A stretch of 64,000 bases of DNA from Mucinivorans hirudinis (GCA_000723505.1 HG934468.1:3008798-3072797), one strand, 5' to 3'. Numbered from the stretch's first letter, positions 24,798 through 37,491 are shown. The notes: generated by a model not told the origin, from the letters alone. Translations and numbers: made by a program.

Positions 24798-27008
24798 TTA
24801 GTTCCCCATTTCGCTTAGAAACTTAATTCGCACCAACCTTATTTCTTCCTGAGTATATCCGGCGCCGAGCTCCTTTTCGGCTTCGGCAACCGAGTCGCTC
24901 TCCGCCTCGCGGAAGTAGTCGATAATATCTTCGACCTTGTCTTCGTCAATCTCCCGCTCGATGTAGTAGTTAATATTTATCTTTGTGCCCGAGTTTACAA
25001 TCGCCTCCAACTCGTCTAGAAGATCATCGCCGCTCATACCCTTTGCCTCGGCAATATCCACCAAATCCATCTTCTTGTCCACAGATTGTATGATAAACAC
25101 CTTGTTACCACTCTTATTGACCACCGAACGGAGCACTAAATCCTGCGGACGCACAATCTCTTTCTCCTCTACATATCTGGCTATGAGTTTGATAAACTCA
25201 CCTGCAAACTTGCGCGCCTTGCCCATACCCACACCTTGGATATGCTGCATATCCTCCATCGAGACGGGATACTGAATTGCCATATCCTCCAGCGAGGGGT
25301 CTTGGAAAATCACAAACGGCGGCAGATTGAGCCTCTTGCTCAACTGTTTGCGTAGGTCTTTGAGCATCGAAAAGAGCTCCTCGTCAGCCGCAGCACTTCC
25401 GCCGCTGCCCTTCGGCCCGGTTGCAACGCTATCCTCGATATCACTCTCCTCAAAAATTCTGTCCTTGCTCACCTTCACCGAAATAGGCTTTTCGACAAAC
25501 TCGCGCCCCCTTTCGGTTATAGCTATCGAGCCGTAATTTTCAATATCCTTGCTTATGTATCCCCGGATAAGTCCCTGACGCAAAACGGCACTCCAATATC
25601 CCTCCTCCTTCTTCTCGCCCGCGCCGAATTCCTCCAGCTCATTGTGGTTGTATGATTTGATGATATTGTTGTTACGCCCTATCAATATATTCACAAGATG
25701 GTCTGGTTTGAACTCACTCCCCACCGTTGCCAACACGTCAAGCAGCAATGCCATATCATCCTTCGCCTCCACCATTGCCACCGGATTCAAGCAGTTGTCG
25801 CACGAACCGCAGTTCTCTTGCTCATACTTTTCGCCAAAGTAGTGCAATATGAGTTTTCGGCGGCAAATGGTGCTCTCGGCATAGGCAACAGTCTCGCTGA
25901 GAAGGAGTTTTCCTATTTCTTGCTCAGCCAAAGGCTTACCCTGCATAAATTTCTCAAGTTTGAGAATATCCTTGTAGCTGTAAAAGGTGATACACTCTCC
26001 CACGCCGCCATCACGTCCGCCGCGCCCCGTCTCCTGATAGTACCCTTCGAGAGATTTGGGAATGTCGTAGTGGATGACAAAGCGCACATCCGGCTTGTCG
26101 ATGCCCATACCAAAGGCAATGGTAGCCACAATAACATCCACCTCCTCCATCAGGAACTTATCTTGATTTTCGGCACGCGTTGTGGCATCTATACCGGCGT
26201 GATAGGGTAGGGCTTTGATGTCGTTAACGCGCAACAAATCGGCTAACTCCTCCACCTTCTTGCGCGAGAGACAGTAGATGATGCCCGACTTTCCCTCGTG
26301 CTTTTTGATGTATCGGATTATCTCCTTGGTGGTATTCTCCTTGGGGCGAACCTCGTAGTAGAGGTTCTGACGATTAAAGGAACTCTTAAAAACCTTGGCA
26401 TTCATCATACCAAGGTTTTTTTGTATATCTAGTTGAACCTTAGGTGTTGCCGTTGCTGTCAGGGCGATGAGCGGTGCTTGACCTATCTCGGCAATTATGG
26501 GGCGAATGCGACGATACTCGGGGCGGAAGTCGTGCCCCCATTCCGAAATACAGTGGGCTTCGTCTATGGCATAGAACGAGATTTTCACCTTTCTAAGAAA
26601 CTCAACATTCTCCTCTTTAGTGAGCGATTCGGGAGCAAAATAGAGCAACTTTGTTTTGCCCGCCAACACATCTTCGCGCACTTTGAGTGCGGCAGATTTG
26701 TTGAGTGAGCTATTTAGAAAGTGCGCGACCCCCTCCTCCGTGGAGAAGCCACGCATAGCATCCACCTGATTTTTCATCAGGGCAATCAGCGGAGATATAA
26801 CAATGGCAAGCCCCTCCATCATCAGAGCGGGCAACTGATAACACAACGACTTTCCGCCACCGGTGGGCATCAGAACAAACGTGTCATTTCCGGCAAGCAG
26901 GTTGCGAATGACATCTTCTTGATTTCCTTTGAATTGGTCAAACCCGAAATAACGTTTTAAGCTATCGAACAGAGTGTCACTACCGGCTTCAATGTTCCTT
27001 TTTGACAT
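24798..27008 (-). CDS. recQ: ATP-dependent DNA helicase RecQ
   Basis: RecQ unwinds recombination and repair intermediates 3' to 5'. The 736-residue protein has Walker A TGGGKS (about residue 50), the DEAH box in FYAIDEAHCISEWGHDFRP, motif VI QETGRGGRDG, and an RQC zinc site with the four cysteines in STICRRKLIL and CGSCDNCL. A winged helix and an HRDC domain (MEDMQHIQGVGMGKARKFAG) follow. About 150 residues beyond the HRDC domain form an acidic C-terminal extension, common in Bacteroidetes RecQ. The start at 27006-27008 is used; an upstream ATG would add 22 unrelated residues. It lies next to priA. Confidence 0.95.
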   Translation of the reverse strand: MSKRNIEAGSDTLFDSLKRYFGFDQFKGNQEDVIRNLLAGNDTFVLMPTGGGKSLCYQLPALMMEGLAIVISPLIALMKNQVDAMRGFSTEEGVAHFLNSSLNKSAALKVREDVLAGKTKLLYFAPESLTKEENVEFLRKVKISFYAIDEAHCISEWGHDFRPEYRRIRPIIAEIGQAPLIALTATATPKVQLDIQKNLGMMNAKVFKSSFNRQNLYYEVRPKENTTKEIIRYIKKHEGKSGIIYCLSRKKVEELADLLRVNDIKALPYHAGIDATTRAENQDKFLMEEVDVIVATIAFGMGIDKPDVRFVIHYDIPKSLEGYYQETGRGGRDGGVGECITFYSYKDILKLEKFMQGKPLAEQEIGKLLLSETVAYAESTICRRKLILHYFGEKYEQENCGSCDNCLNPVAMVEAKDDMALLLDVLATVGSEFKPDHLVNILIGRNNNIIKSYNHNELEEFGAGEKKEEGYWSAVLRQGLIRGYISKDIENYGSIAITERGREFVEKPISVKVSKDRIFEESDIEDSVATGPKGSGGSAAADEELFSMLKDLRKQLSKRLNLPPFVIFQDPSLEDMAIQYPVSMEDMQHIQGVGMGKARKFAGEFIKLIARYVEEKEIVRPQDLVLRSVVNKSGNKVFIIQSVDKKMDLVDIAEAKGMSGDDLLDELEAIVNSGTKININYYIEREIDEDKVEDIIDYFREAESDSVAEAEKELGAGYTQEEIRLVRIKFLSEMGN

Positions 27009-27181
27009 TTTATTGGTATAATAGTTACAATTTGGAAAACTAAAATTAGTAAATTTTTCGTAAATTCCAACCATATTTCACAAAAAAATTAGCAAATCTT
27101 TCTAAATCATTGAATATCTACCACAAATAAACATCAATATACATTGCGCGATTTATGGCATTACTGCCTCTGTTTGGTCAT

Positions 27182-29284
27182 CTAAACCGGGTCTACATCA
27201 ACTACTATTGTCGAGAGAGGACTCTTTGGAAGTTCGCTCACTATTTTTTTTATAAACTCCTTGGCTCGTGCTGTCGACTTTGCGCGCTCTATTCTCAGAT
27301 AAAATTGGAGGTAATATCGCTCCTGTTGCCGCTCCACAGATGGTTCAAAGGGGGAGGAAAGACGGCTGCCGAAAATTTCACGAAGTTTGGAGTCCAACTC
27401 TTGGGTCGTTTGATAGAGAGTGTGGCGGTCAGGATGGGTTATGGTAATGAGGATATTACGCGTAAATGGGGGGTAGTGTAACGCCTCACGCTGTGCGATT
27501 TCTATTTCGTAGAATTTACGCGGGTTTTGTTCCGCAACGGCTTTTATTACGGCATCCAGCCTCTTGGTGGTCTGTATTATAACCTCGCCTTCGCTGCTGC
27601 CGATTCTATTGGATAGCTGTGTCAGCAGAGTGAAAGCACGCTCGGCATTACGGAAATCGGGTTGCGAGAGCATATTATCGGCATTAGCAATGCCGACAAC
27701 CGAAATTCTGCGAAAATCCAGACCACGCACAACCATCTGTGTACCAACAATTATGTCGCACGAGGCGGTTGCCACAGCCGCCGCAATCTGCTCGAAAGAG
27801 CCGCGTGCTCGGGTCGAGTCATAATCCAATCGCACGACGTTTGCCGCAGGGAAAATTTCCTGCAAACTCTCCTCAATTCGTTCAGTGCCACGTCCTTGGA
27901 AAATGATATTAGTAGATTTACACTTTTCGCACCGGTGATTAAAAGTTTTCAGATAGCCGCAATAGTGGCATCGCAGCGTGTTGTCGGCTTTGTGGTAGGT
28001 GAGCGAAACGTTGCAATGTTCGCAGGTGGGTATATCGGCGCAATCCGAGCACTCCACCCACATCGAGAAGCCGCGCCGATTCTGAAAGACCAAAGCCTGT
28101 TGCCCGCGCTCCAAAGCCTCTTCAATCCTCTTTCTCAGATATTTAGACAACAACTCCTTGCCGCGTTCGAGCACCATAAACTCAACTTTTCTTGGCTCAG
28201 ACGGTTGATAATAAACCATTTCCCAAAGCCCGCGTGTGGCGTTATAATAACTTTCGACACTCGGTGCTTCGCTCGTGAGTAGCGTTAGTGCCCCCTCTTT
28301 AGCCGCCCTCACCAATGCCGCATCGCGGAGATTGAGCCGCGGTGAATTTTCTCTGATTTTATATGCTGCATCCTGCTCCTGTTCAATCACCACCAGACCA
28401 AGTTCTTGCATCGGTAGAAATAGTGCTGTCCACGAACCGACTACCGCCCGTGCCTGCCTCACCGAATATAGAAACGTCTGTTGCCGCTGCCGCTCACTTG
28501 CAATGAGCGGAGTATAGAGCACCACGCCACCACCCAATATTGCGTTAATCTGCTCATAAAGAGCCTCTGCCGAAAATCCGTCTGGCAGCAAAATAAGTGT
28601 CTGACGGCTGTTTTCGGTGATAAGTTTGCAGTAAAGTTCGGTTTTATCGACCTGCTCTCGTTCAAAAAGCAGAACTTTATCATTCTTCTCAAAAGCCTTT
28701 TTTACAAGGTCATAGAGCTCATTGGCAGGTTGATTGGCGTTTTGAATAGGTTTGAGTTTTTGATTTTCTGAAACGATTTTTACCAAACCTTTATCTAATA
28801 AATTTTTGAGGATAGTTTTTTCTGAAATCTCTTTTTTGCTAAGCGGAGTTTCACTTCCAATAATTTTCCCCAACAAATCTTGCTGCTTCTTTGCCCGCTT
28901 AAGATTTTCTAATTCAGCGGTATAGTTCACATTATCGACAGTGGTAACAAAATCCTCTTGCTTGGGACTCAGCGCTCCATCACGGAAAAATTTGGGCATA
29001 ACAAAACCATACACCACACCAAGTGGAACGATGTAATAGTCTGCTATCCACCTCCATAGCTCGATTTGCTCAGGAGTGATAAAAACCTCTTCTGTGTCGA
29101 TAATCTCTTCGATGGGTAGCGTCTTAAACTCGGGCTGCTCGTTACTAACACTCACAACCACACCTATATACATCCTGCGATTGAGCGACACCCGCACCCG
29201 CGCGCCAATGGCTACACTCTGCTGCGTGGCGTAGGTGAGTGTGGCGGGAAGGGCTAAATCGAGAAGTATTTCGGGGTAGAACAT
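27182..29284 (-). CDS. priA: PriA-like primosomal protein with degenerate ATPase motifs
   Basis: PriA restarts stalled replication forks. The 700-residue protein has the family's order: 3'-DNA-binding domain (about 1-100), helicase lobe 1 (190-370), zinc-binding insertion (about 400-460) and lobe 2. The eight zinc cysteines (412, 415, 421, 424, 439, 442, 452, 455) and the GTQMVVRG motif are intact. The ATPase core is not. Where canonical PriA has GxTGSGKTE, residues 207-216 read FEREQVDKTE. DEEH is EQEQ (301-304). Motif VI, normally QVAGRAGR, is QLSNRIGS. The reading frame is intact and full length, so it is selected as a protein, probably without helicase activity. It may recruit primosome partners only, as proposed for actinobacterial PriA. 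Confidence 0.88.
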   Translation of the reverse strand: MFYPEILLDLALPATLTYATQQSVAIGARVRVSLNRRMYIGVVVSVSNEQPEFKTLPIEEIIDTEEVFITPEQIELWRWIADYYIVPLGVVYGFVMPKFFRDGALSPKQEDFVTTVDNVNYTAELENLKRAKKQQDLLGKIIGSETPLSKKEISEKTILKNLLDKGLVKIVSENQKLKPIQNANQPANELYDLVKKAFEKNDKVLLFEREQVDKTELYCKLITENSRQTLILLPDGFSAEALYEQINAILGGGVVLYTPLIASERQRQQTFLYSVRQARAVVGSWTALFLPMQELGLVVIEQEQDAAYKIRENSPRLNLRDAALVRAAKEGALTLLTSEAPSVESYYNATRGLWEMVYYQPSEPRKVEFMVLERGKELLSKYLRKRIEEALERGQQALVFQNRRGFSMWVECSDCADIPTCEHCNVSLTYHKADNTLRCHYCGYLKTFNHRCEKCKSTNIIFQGRGTERIEESLQEIFPAANVVRLDYDSTRARGSFEQIAAAVATASCDIIVGTQMVVRGLDFRRISVVGIANADNMLSQPDFRNAERAFTLLTQLSNRIGSSEGEVIIQTTKRLDAVIKAVAEQNPRKFYEIEIAQREALHYPPFTRNILITITHPDRHTLYQTTQELDSKLREIFGSRLSSPFEPSVERQQERYYLQFYLRIERAKSTARAKEFIKKIVSELPKSPLSTIVVDVDPV

Positions 29285-29331
29285 ATTTTAGGGATATTTT
29301 TGGGCAGATTTTTAGGACGGGTGGGTCGGTG

Positions 29332-32225
<2,894 letters not shown>

Positions 32226-32251
32226 TCAAAATTACATTTTTTTTGTGTAAA

Positions 32252-32284
32252 TTTGCTTCGTTATGTATTTTTTGCTTATACTTG
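32252..32284 (+). promoter_or_regulatory. Bacteroidetes-type promoter of the 32320 gene
   Basis: TTTG (32252-32255), a 21-base spacer and TATACTTG (32277-32284) match the -33/-7 consensus with one mismatch, 36 bases upstream of the ATG. Confidence 0.65.
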
Positions 32285-32319
32285 CAAAAAAATTCTAAAA
32301 GAGATATTTGATTAAAATT

Positions 32320-32637
32320 ATGGCAATCAAAACACTACCTGCAAAAAAGCGAGTTGTAACAAGTTATGCAAACCTGCCTGAGAAGCTTCAGGAGGCTTTC
32401 AAGGAGAAGTATCCGTTGGGCTATACTGATTTTATGATGAGAGTGGACAAGCCCAATGGCGAGTTCTTTTACGGCGTTATGCTTGAAACTGAAGAGGCGA
32501 ACTATTTAGTAAAAGTCAATGTGAAAATAGACAGCGGGACGGACGAAGAGCTAGATAAAGAGATTTACGGAGACGACGAGCCTGACGAGATACACGGCGC
32601 AGATGAAATCGCCGACAACGACGACAGCGACGAATAG
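32320..32637 (+). CDS. conserved small acidic Bacteroidales protein, function unknown
   Basis: A 105-residue protein starting MAIKTLPAKKRVVTSYANLP. The core LPEKLQEAFKEKYPLGYTDFMMRVDKPNGEFFYGVMLETEEANYLVKVNVK resembles a short hypothetical family I know from Bacteroides genomes; some databases label it DNA primase, without visible primase motifs. The last 30 residues are almost all Asp and Glu. A TTG four codons upstream is a less likely start. It is the first gene of a plus-strand run that includes the Fer4_19 protein and the ABC ATPase. Confidence 0.75.
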   Translation: MAIKTLPAKKRVVTSYANLPEKLQEAFKEKYPLGYTDFMMRVDKPNGEFFYGVMLETEEANYLVKVNVKIDSGTDEELDKEIYGDDEPDEIHGADEIADNDDSDE

Positions 32638-32723
32638 TTTTTTGCAGGGAATAGGCGATGAGGTTTGTGAAAGATTTTTTGCCATCCCACCTGTCCCGCG
32701 AGTCCCACTCATCCCATCCCACA

Positions 32724-33005
32724 ATGAAGAGTAGAAATAGAATATACACCAACAACGAAATAGTTGTCTTTTGGCGTGGAGGCGACTGTATGCACTCAAC
32801 ACTCTGCTTTTCGGAGCTCAGGGAGGTGTTCGACCCTATAAAACGTCCTTGGGTCAATCTGCAAGGAGCGCCGACGAAGAAGATTTTGGATATAATCGAG
32901 CGTTGTCCATCCACAGCCCTCACTTTTCGATGGGTAGATGAGGCGCGTAACGAGAGCGAAACTTCGCACAAGCTTTTCAAAGGAAATATAGAGACATTTT
33001 TGTAA
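32724..33005 (+). CDS. divergent 4Fe-4S (Fer4_19) domain protein
   Basis: A 93-residue protein with the pattern of the Fer4_19 family. It reads [24 protein letters not shown], then [15 protein letters not shown] and [13 protein letters not shown]. Cysteines in CMHSTLC and RCP are candidates for cluster binding, but one cysteine fewer than in classical ferredoxins is visible, as in this family. The redox partner is unknown. The ATG at 32724 starts the conserved part; the upstream frame to 32658 is not conserved-looking. The gene ends one base before the next ATG. Confidence 0.75.
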   Translation: MKSRNRIYTNNEIVVFWRGGDCMHSTLCFSELREVFDPIKRPWVNLQGAPTKKILDIIERCPSTALTFRWVDEARNESETSHKLFKGNIETFL

Positions 33006-33006
33006 A

Positions 33007-33714
33007 ATGAGCAGAGAAGAGATAATCCAAATCCACGACATTCACCGCCGCTATCAGGTGGGTGATACTGTCGTAAACGCGCTTGCGGGAGTCGATTTGA
33101 CTATTCGCCGTAATGATTACGTTGCTATAATGGGTCCTTCGGGCTCGGGCAAATCTACCCTTATGAATATCCTCGGCTGCTTGGATACCCCAACAAAGGG
33201 AACGTATATCCTCAACCATACGGACGTAAGCAATATGGATGATGATGAGCTGGCGGAGGTACGCAATAAGGAGATAGGTTTTGTCTTCCAGACCTTTAAC
33301 CTACTGCCGCGATACACGGCTTTGGAAAATGTGGCTCTTCCTCTGATTTACGCGGGAATATCCAAGCGTAGGCGGTTACAAAAGGCAGAGCAGGCTTTGG
33401 AGAGCGTTACCCTTACCGACCGTATGGAGCATAAGCCAAACGAACTTTCAGGCGGTCAGCGTCAAAGGGTTGCCGTTGCCAGAGCATTGGTAAATAACCC
33501 CTCCATAATTCTTGCGGATGAGCCTACGGGGAACTTAGACACTAAAACTTCTATTGATATTATGCGCCTCTTCGAGGATATTTATCGCAAGGGTAATACC
33601 GTGATTGTCGTTACGCACGAAGAGGACATTGCACGCCATTCGCGCCGAATTGTCCGACTCAGAGACGGCAAAATTGAGTCTGACGAGGTAAATCATACGC
33701 CGATGATGGGGTAA
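33007..33714 (+). CDS. MacB/LolD-type ABC transporter ATP-binding protein
   Basis: A 235-residue ATPase with Walker [10 protein letters not shown] (about residues 43-51), the Q-loop in [10 protein letters not shown], the signature [15 protein letters not shown] and Walker [12 protein letters not shown], typical of the MacB/LolD group. Such subunits drive FtsX-fold permeases that export or extract lipoproteins or peptides. No permease is adjacent; the only one in the window is at 11366-12631, so pairing between them is possible but unproven. The start codon is one base after the stop of the Fer4_19 gene. Confidence 0.92.
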   Translation: MSREEIIQIHDIHRRYQVGDTVVNALAGVDLTIRRNDYVAIMGPSGSGKSTLMNILGCLDTPTKGTYILNHTDVSNMDDDELAEVRNKEIGFVFQTFNLLPRYTALENVALPLIYAGISKRRRLQKAEQALESVTLTDRMEHKPNELSGGQRQRVAVARALVNNPSIILADEPTGNLDTKTSIDIMRLFEDIYRKGNTVIVVTHEEDIARHSRRIVRLRDGKIESDEVNHTPMMG

Positions 33715-33737
33715 ACAATCGTAATGTAGGAATTAAA

Positions 33738-33789
33738 GGGGGCTTCTAAAAATTAGCCGTTGGCTATTTTGAAATTTTTGGAATCCCCC
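33738..33789 (+). repeat. family A 52-base palindromic unit
   Basis: GGGGGCTTCTAAAAATTAGC to GAAATTTTTGGAATCCCCC forms an imperfect hairpin across 52 bases. It aligns without gaps to the reverse complement of 54858-54909, with about 42 of 52 identical bases. It lies between the ABC ATPase and ribD and may also act as a terminator. Confidence 0.8.
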
Positions 33790-33818
33790 TTAATTCATAA
33801 TTCTTAATTCCTAATTCT

Positions 33819-34889
33819 ATGATTAGTTATATGTTGCGGGCTTTGGAACTCGCTAGGTGTGGTGTTGGAAAGGTGTCGCCCAACCCGATGGTGGGAGCGG
33901 TAATCGTTGTTGATGGCGAGGTTATTGGCGAGGGGTATCATCAAAAATATGGTGAGGCTCACGCAGAGGTGAATGCAATTAATTCAGTGGAGGATAAGGA
34001 GTTGCTCAAACGCGCAACGATGTATGTTACCCTTGAGCCGTGCAGCCATTGGGGCAAAACGCCGCCCTGTGCCGATTTAATTGTCGAAATGGGCATTCCG
34101 CGGGTGATCGTTGGCTCGATAGACTACAACGAAAAAGTTTGCGGACAGGGTATTGCCAAGATGCGTCAGGCAGGGGTAGATGTTACCGTAGGAGAGTTGG
34201 AACAGGAATGTATAGAATTGAATAAGAGGTTCTTCACTTCTCACACCAAGGGTAGACCATATGTTATTTTAAAGTGGGCGCAAACAGCCGATGGCGCACT
34301 AGATGCGCGGAACGATGCACGGCAAAAACCCGCGTGGCTTACTGGCGAGGAGGGGCGCAGGATTGTGCACGGACTTCGCGCCCGGGAGGATGCAATTATT
34401 GTGGGTAGACGTACAGTGGAGATGGATAACCCCTCCCTTACGGTTAGATACGCCGAAGGAGAAAATCCGATAAGAATCACTATTGACAGAAATTTGCGAC
34501 TATCCCCTGATTATAACATCTTCGATAATCAATCTGATACAATTCTTTTCACCTCAATCGAAAACATCATACCCGCAGTCGATAAATTTAGGCATAACCA
34601 TCGTGTATCAATAGAGCCTTTCACCGATTTGAGAGGTTTGCTGTGCGCGCTTCTTTCGAGAAAAATTCATTCACTCATTGTCGAAGGTGGTGCCGTTTTG
34701 TTGAATAGTTTTATTGATGCTCAGCTGTGGGATGAGGCTATGGTTTTCACTTCTCCGATGACAACCAATGAATTGTATGATGAAAAGGGAATAATAACAA
34801 CAGCTCCTTCATCCATTGGGAGGGATTTGTTACGCTCTTCCGACAAGGTGGGTGATGCCGTGCTCAATAGGTACTTATGTTCGTATTGA
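33819..34889 (+). CDS. ribD: bifunctional riboflavin deaminase/reductase RibD
   Basis: RibD carries out two early steps of riboflavin synthesis, pyrimidine deamination then ribose side-chain reduction. The 356-residue protein has an N-terminal cytidine-deaminase domain with zinc ligands in HAEVNA (His48, Glu50) and PCSHWGKTPPC (Cys75, Cys84). A C-terminal reductase domain (about 145-350) has LKWAQTADGALDAR and LIVEGGAVLLNSF. ribH is at 52230, far away, so the riboflavin genes are dispersed here. Confidence 0.95.
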   Translation: MISYMLRALELARCGVGKVSPNPMVGAVIVVDGEVIGEGYHQKYGEAHAEVNAINSVEDKELLKRATMYVTLEPCSHWGKTPPCADLIVEMGIPRVIVGSIDYNEKVCGQGIAKMRQAGVDVTVGELEQECIELNKRFFTSHTKGRPYVILKWAQTADGALDARNDARQKPAWLTGEEGRRIVHGLRAREDAIIVGRRTVEMDNPSLTVRYAEGENPIRITIDRNLRLSPDYNIFDNQSDTILFTSIENIIPAVDKFRHNHRVSIEPFTDLRGLLCALLSRKIHSLIVEGGAVLLNSFIDAQLWDEAMVFTSPMTTNELYDEKGIITTAPSSIGRDLLRSSDKVGDAVLNRYLCSY

Positions 34890-34985
34890 GTGTGCTAACT
34901 CCCCTATTAGTGATAACTCTCATACATTCATAGACAAAGAGACTCGGCGGTAATTTATCTGAGCGTATTTTCTTTACCCTCACAG

Positions 34986-35030
34986 CACAAGCAAACAGTG
35001 TCTGAAAACCTCAGACACTGTTTGCTTGTG
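34986..35030. terminator. strong bidirectional hairpin between ribD and lpxA
   Basis: A perfect 20-base stem (CACAAGCAAACAGTGTCTGA and its complement at 35011-35030) encloses a 5-base loop between two convergent genes. T-rich sequence follows on the plus strand. Confidence 0.85.
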
Positions 35031-35072
35031 TTGCTTTATTTCTTTGCTCTCAAAAATGGCTCGACAGAACCC

Positions 35073-35861
35073 CTATTCGCTTATTCCTCGGTAGGGTTTG
35101 CAGACTCCTCGCTTGCTCTCACGAATAAATGATATTATTAGGTCGCGAATTTCGGATTGCTGGAACTCGGCTTCTACTTTGTCGCAAGCAGCGCTATAGC
35201 GCATACCACTTTGGAATATGACTCTATTTATGTCCTGTATCAGAGTTATCTGCTCCGATGTAAATCCGCGACGACGGAGACCTATGGCGTTTATACCCAC
35301 ATAGGAGGGTGGCTGGTGAGCAACCATAGCAAAGTGTGGTATGTCCTGCGCCACCATAGTTCCGCCGGATATCATCACGTGAGAACCCACCCTGCAAAAT
35401 TGATGCACCCCAACGTGCCCGCTTAGTATGGCATAGTCGCCAACCTCAACCTCACCCGCCAATGCGACACAATTAACCAAAATCACATTATCACCCACCA
35501 CGCAATCGTGTCCCACGTGAGCGTAAGCCATCAGGAGGCAGTTTCTTCCCACCGTTGTTACTCCACGTGCCGCCGTTCCGCGATTGACAGTCGCGCACTC
35601 GCGAATAACGGTATTATCTCCAATTACCGCTGTGGTCTCTTCTCCCCTGAACTTCAAATCCTGAGGGATGCCCGAAACTACCGCACCGCTGTGGACTTGA
35701 CAATTCTTTCCAAGAATTGCACCATCCATAACCGAAGCATTTTGAAAAATATGGCAACCGTCGCCAATGACGACCTTGCCCTGGATATAGGCAAAAGGTT
35801 CGATGGTTACACCCTCGCCAATCTTAGCGGCAGGGTCTATGTATGCAAGAGGACTAATCAT
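35073..35861 (-). CDS. lpxA: acyl-ACP--UDP-N-acetylglucosamine O-acyltransferase
   Basis: LpxA performs the first step of lipid A synthesis. The 262-residue protein is a left-handed beta-helix of hexapeptide repeats (VTIEPFAYIQGKVVIGDGCHI and similar). The catalytic histidine is His118 in YAHVGHDC (His125 in E. coli). The C-terminal helical part includes RGFTSEQITLIQDINRVIF. It lies 84 bases downstream of lpxC/fabZ on the same strand, a common lipid A cluster in Bacteroidetes. Confidence 0.96.
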   Translation of the reverse strand: MISPLAYIDPAAKIGEGVTIEPFAYIQGKVVIGDGCHIFQNASVMDGAILGKNCQVHSGAVVSGIPQDLKFRGEETTAVIGDNTVIRECATVNRGTAARGVTTVGRNCLLMAYAHVGHDCVVGDNVILVNCVALAGEVEVGDYAILSGHVGVHQFCRVGSHVMISGGTMVAQDIPHFAMVAHQPPSYVGINAIGLRRRGFTSEQITLIQDINRVIFQSGMRYSAACDKVEAEFQQSEIRDLIISFIRESKRGVCKPYRGISE

Positions 35862-35945
35862 CTATTTTTCTGATTTGTGATTTGTGATTTTTAGAGCTGT
35901 CCTAAATGTCCTATAAGTCCTACAAGTCCTAAATCACACCTCACA

Positions 35946-37340
35946 CTATTTTTTATTTTTGGTAATCATAGCCATAAGTTGTGCCTCGGTAGCCAATGAG
36001 TCACCCACATAGGCGCGTGCAAACATCTGGACAATTCCGCGACGAATCGGCTCGGACAACTCCAAGTGGAACATAAGAGTGTCACCCGGCACAACCTTGC
36101 GTTTGAACTTCACGCCATCTATCTTCATAAAATAGGTCGAGTAGTTTTCAGGGTCGGGCACCGTACTAAGTGCAAGGATACCACCGCACTGAGCCATAGC
36201 CTCGATTATTAAAACGCCGGGCATAACAGGCTCATCGGGGAAATGTCCCACAAAGAATGGCTCGTTCATTGTTACCTGCTTGATGCCGATAACGGAATCT
36301 GCCCCCATCTCCATAATCTTGTCCACCAACAAAAAAGGGGGGCGGTGAGGAAGTATTTGCTTGATTTTGTTTACGTCGTAGAGTGGGGTAGTGTTTGGAT
36401 TGTATTGATATGTTGGCTTCTCGGCATCGCGTTTTATAGCCTTGCGCACAATTTTTGCGAACTCCGTATTAGCTTTGTGCCCGGGGCGAGTAGCAAATAT
36501 TTTGCCACGGATGCGACGCCCAATCAGGGCAAAGTCACCCATCAAATCAAGAAGCTTATGGCGTGCAATCTCATTCTCGAAACGCAATTCATTTTTAGCT
36601 ATATAGCCCTTCTTTTTTGTATCTATCGAGTTTGCATTGCACAGATGGGCAATTTTCTCTGCCTCCTCTTTGGGTAGCGGTTTTTCGACAATGACGATGG
36701 CATTGTCCAAATCTCCACCCTTTATCAGGTTCGAGTTGATAAGCGGTTCCAGTTCGTGTAAAAATACAAACGTGCGGCAGGGTGCAACCTGTGATGCGAA
36801 ATCGCTCATCGAGTTCAATCCGGCGTATTGATTACCGATAACCGACGAGCCGTAATCCACATTGACCGATATCGAAAAAGAGTCATCGGGGTAGGCAACT
36901 ATTTTTACACCACGCTCCTCGATATGGTAACTTATCTTCTCGTCAATATTATAGTACTCTCTATCCTCTTTAAGCTCAACGGTTCCAGCCTTTTGAATAG
37001 CCTCGACCCAGGGGCGAGCCGAACCATCACATATGGGTACTTCGCCCCCATCAAGCTCAATAACAGCGTTATCAATACCCATACCCCACAAGGCAGCCAT
37101 AAGGTGCTCTATGGTGGAGACGCGTGCATCTTTCTTGGCGATAACGGTACTGCGCGAGGTTTCAACCACATTTTCCGCAAGAGCCTCAATGGCGGGCGAA
37201 TCCTCAATATCGGTACGATAGAAGACGATTCCGGTGTTATCCTGAGCCGGTTTTACGGTAAGATTTATAATCGCACCCGTGTGAAGCCCTTTGCCTTGCA
37301 CGGTGAACGACGAAGAGAGAGTAATCTGTTTTTCAGACAT
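35946..37340 (-). CDS. lpxC/fabZ: bifunctional UDP-3-O-acyl-GlcNAc deacetylase / 3-hydroxyacyl-ACP dehydratase
   Basis: A 464-residue fusion typical of Bacteroidetes. Residues 1 to about 305 are LpxC, the zinc deacetylase committing lipid A synthesis, with VSTIEHLMAALWGMGIDNA (zinc His), IELDGGEVPICDGS and the HKLLDLMGDFALIG region. Residues about 315-464 are FabZ, with LPHRPPFLLVDKI and the active-site HFPDEPVMPGVLIIEAMAQ. Linking the two couples lipid A commitment with fatty acid elongation. A TACCTTTG -7 box is 30 bases upstream. Confidence 0.97.
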   Translation of the reverse strand: MSEKQITLSSSFTVQGKGLHTGAIINLTVKPAQDNTGIVFYRTDIEDSPAIEALAENVVETSRSTVIAKKDARVSTIEHLMAALWGMGIDNAVIELDGGEVPICDGSARPWVEAIQKAGTVELKEDREYYNIDEKISYHIEERGVKIVAYPDDSFSISVNVDYGSSVIGNQYAGLNSMSDFASQVAPCRTFVFLHELEPLINSNLIKGGDLDNAIVIVEKPLPKEEAEKIAHLCNANSIDTKKKGYIAKNELRFENEIARHKLLDLMGDFALIGRRIRGKIFATRPGHKANTEFAKIVRKAIKRDAEKPTYQYNPNTTPLYDVNKIKQILPHRPPFLLVDKIMEMGADSVIGIKQVTMNEPFFVGHFPDEPVMPGVLIIEAMAQCGGILALSTVPDPENYSTYFMKIDGVKFKRKVVPGDTLMFHLELSEPIRRGIVQMFARAYVGDSLATEAQLMAMITKNKK

Positions 37341-37370
37341 TCCGAGTAAAAATTATCAATAAAATCCGCG

Positions 37371-37378
37371 CAAAGGTA
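37371..37378 (-). promoter_or_regulatory. -7 box upstream of lpxC/fabZ
   Basis: The reverse strand reads TACCTTTG, an exact TAnnTTTG match 31 bases upstream of the ATG. No clear -33 box is visible. Confidence 0.55.
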
Positions 37379-37491
37379 AGAAATAATTATTAATTTTCAG
37401 TATTTTTACCGATAAATTTGTTTCACCCTCTCCTACCTAATTAATACTCCGTTATTTTTTAGTTCCTATCATCCGGCGCAGGACTCTGGAT

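Noticed and set aside
35862-35945. Possible CRISPR-like or tandem repeat (GTCCTAAATGTCCTATAAGT)
   Set aside because: The repeated units are only about 9-10 bases and degenerate, with no spacers or cas genes.
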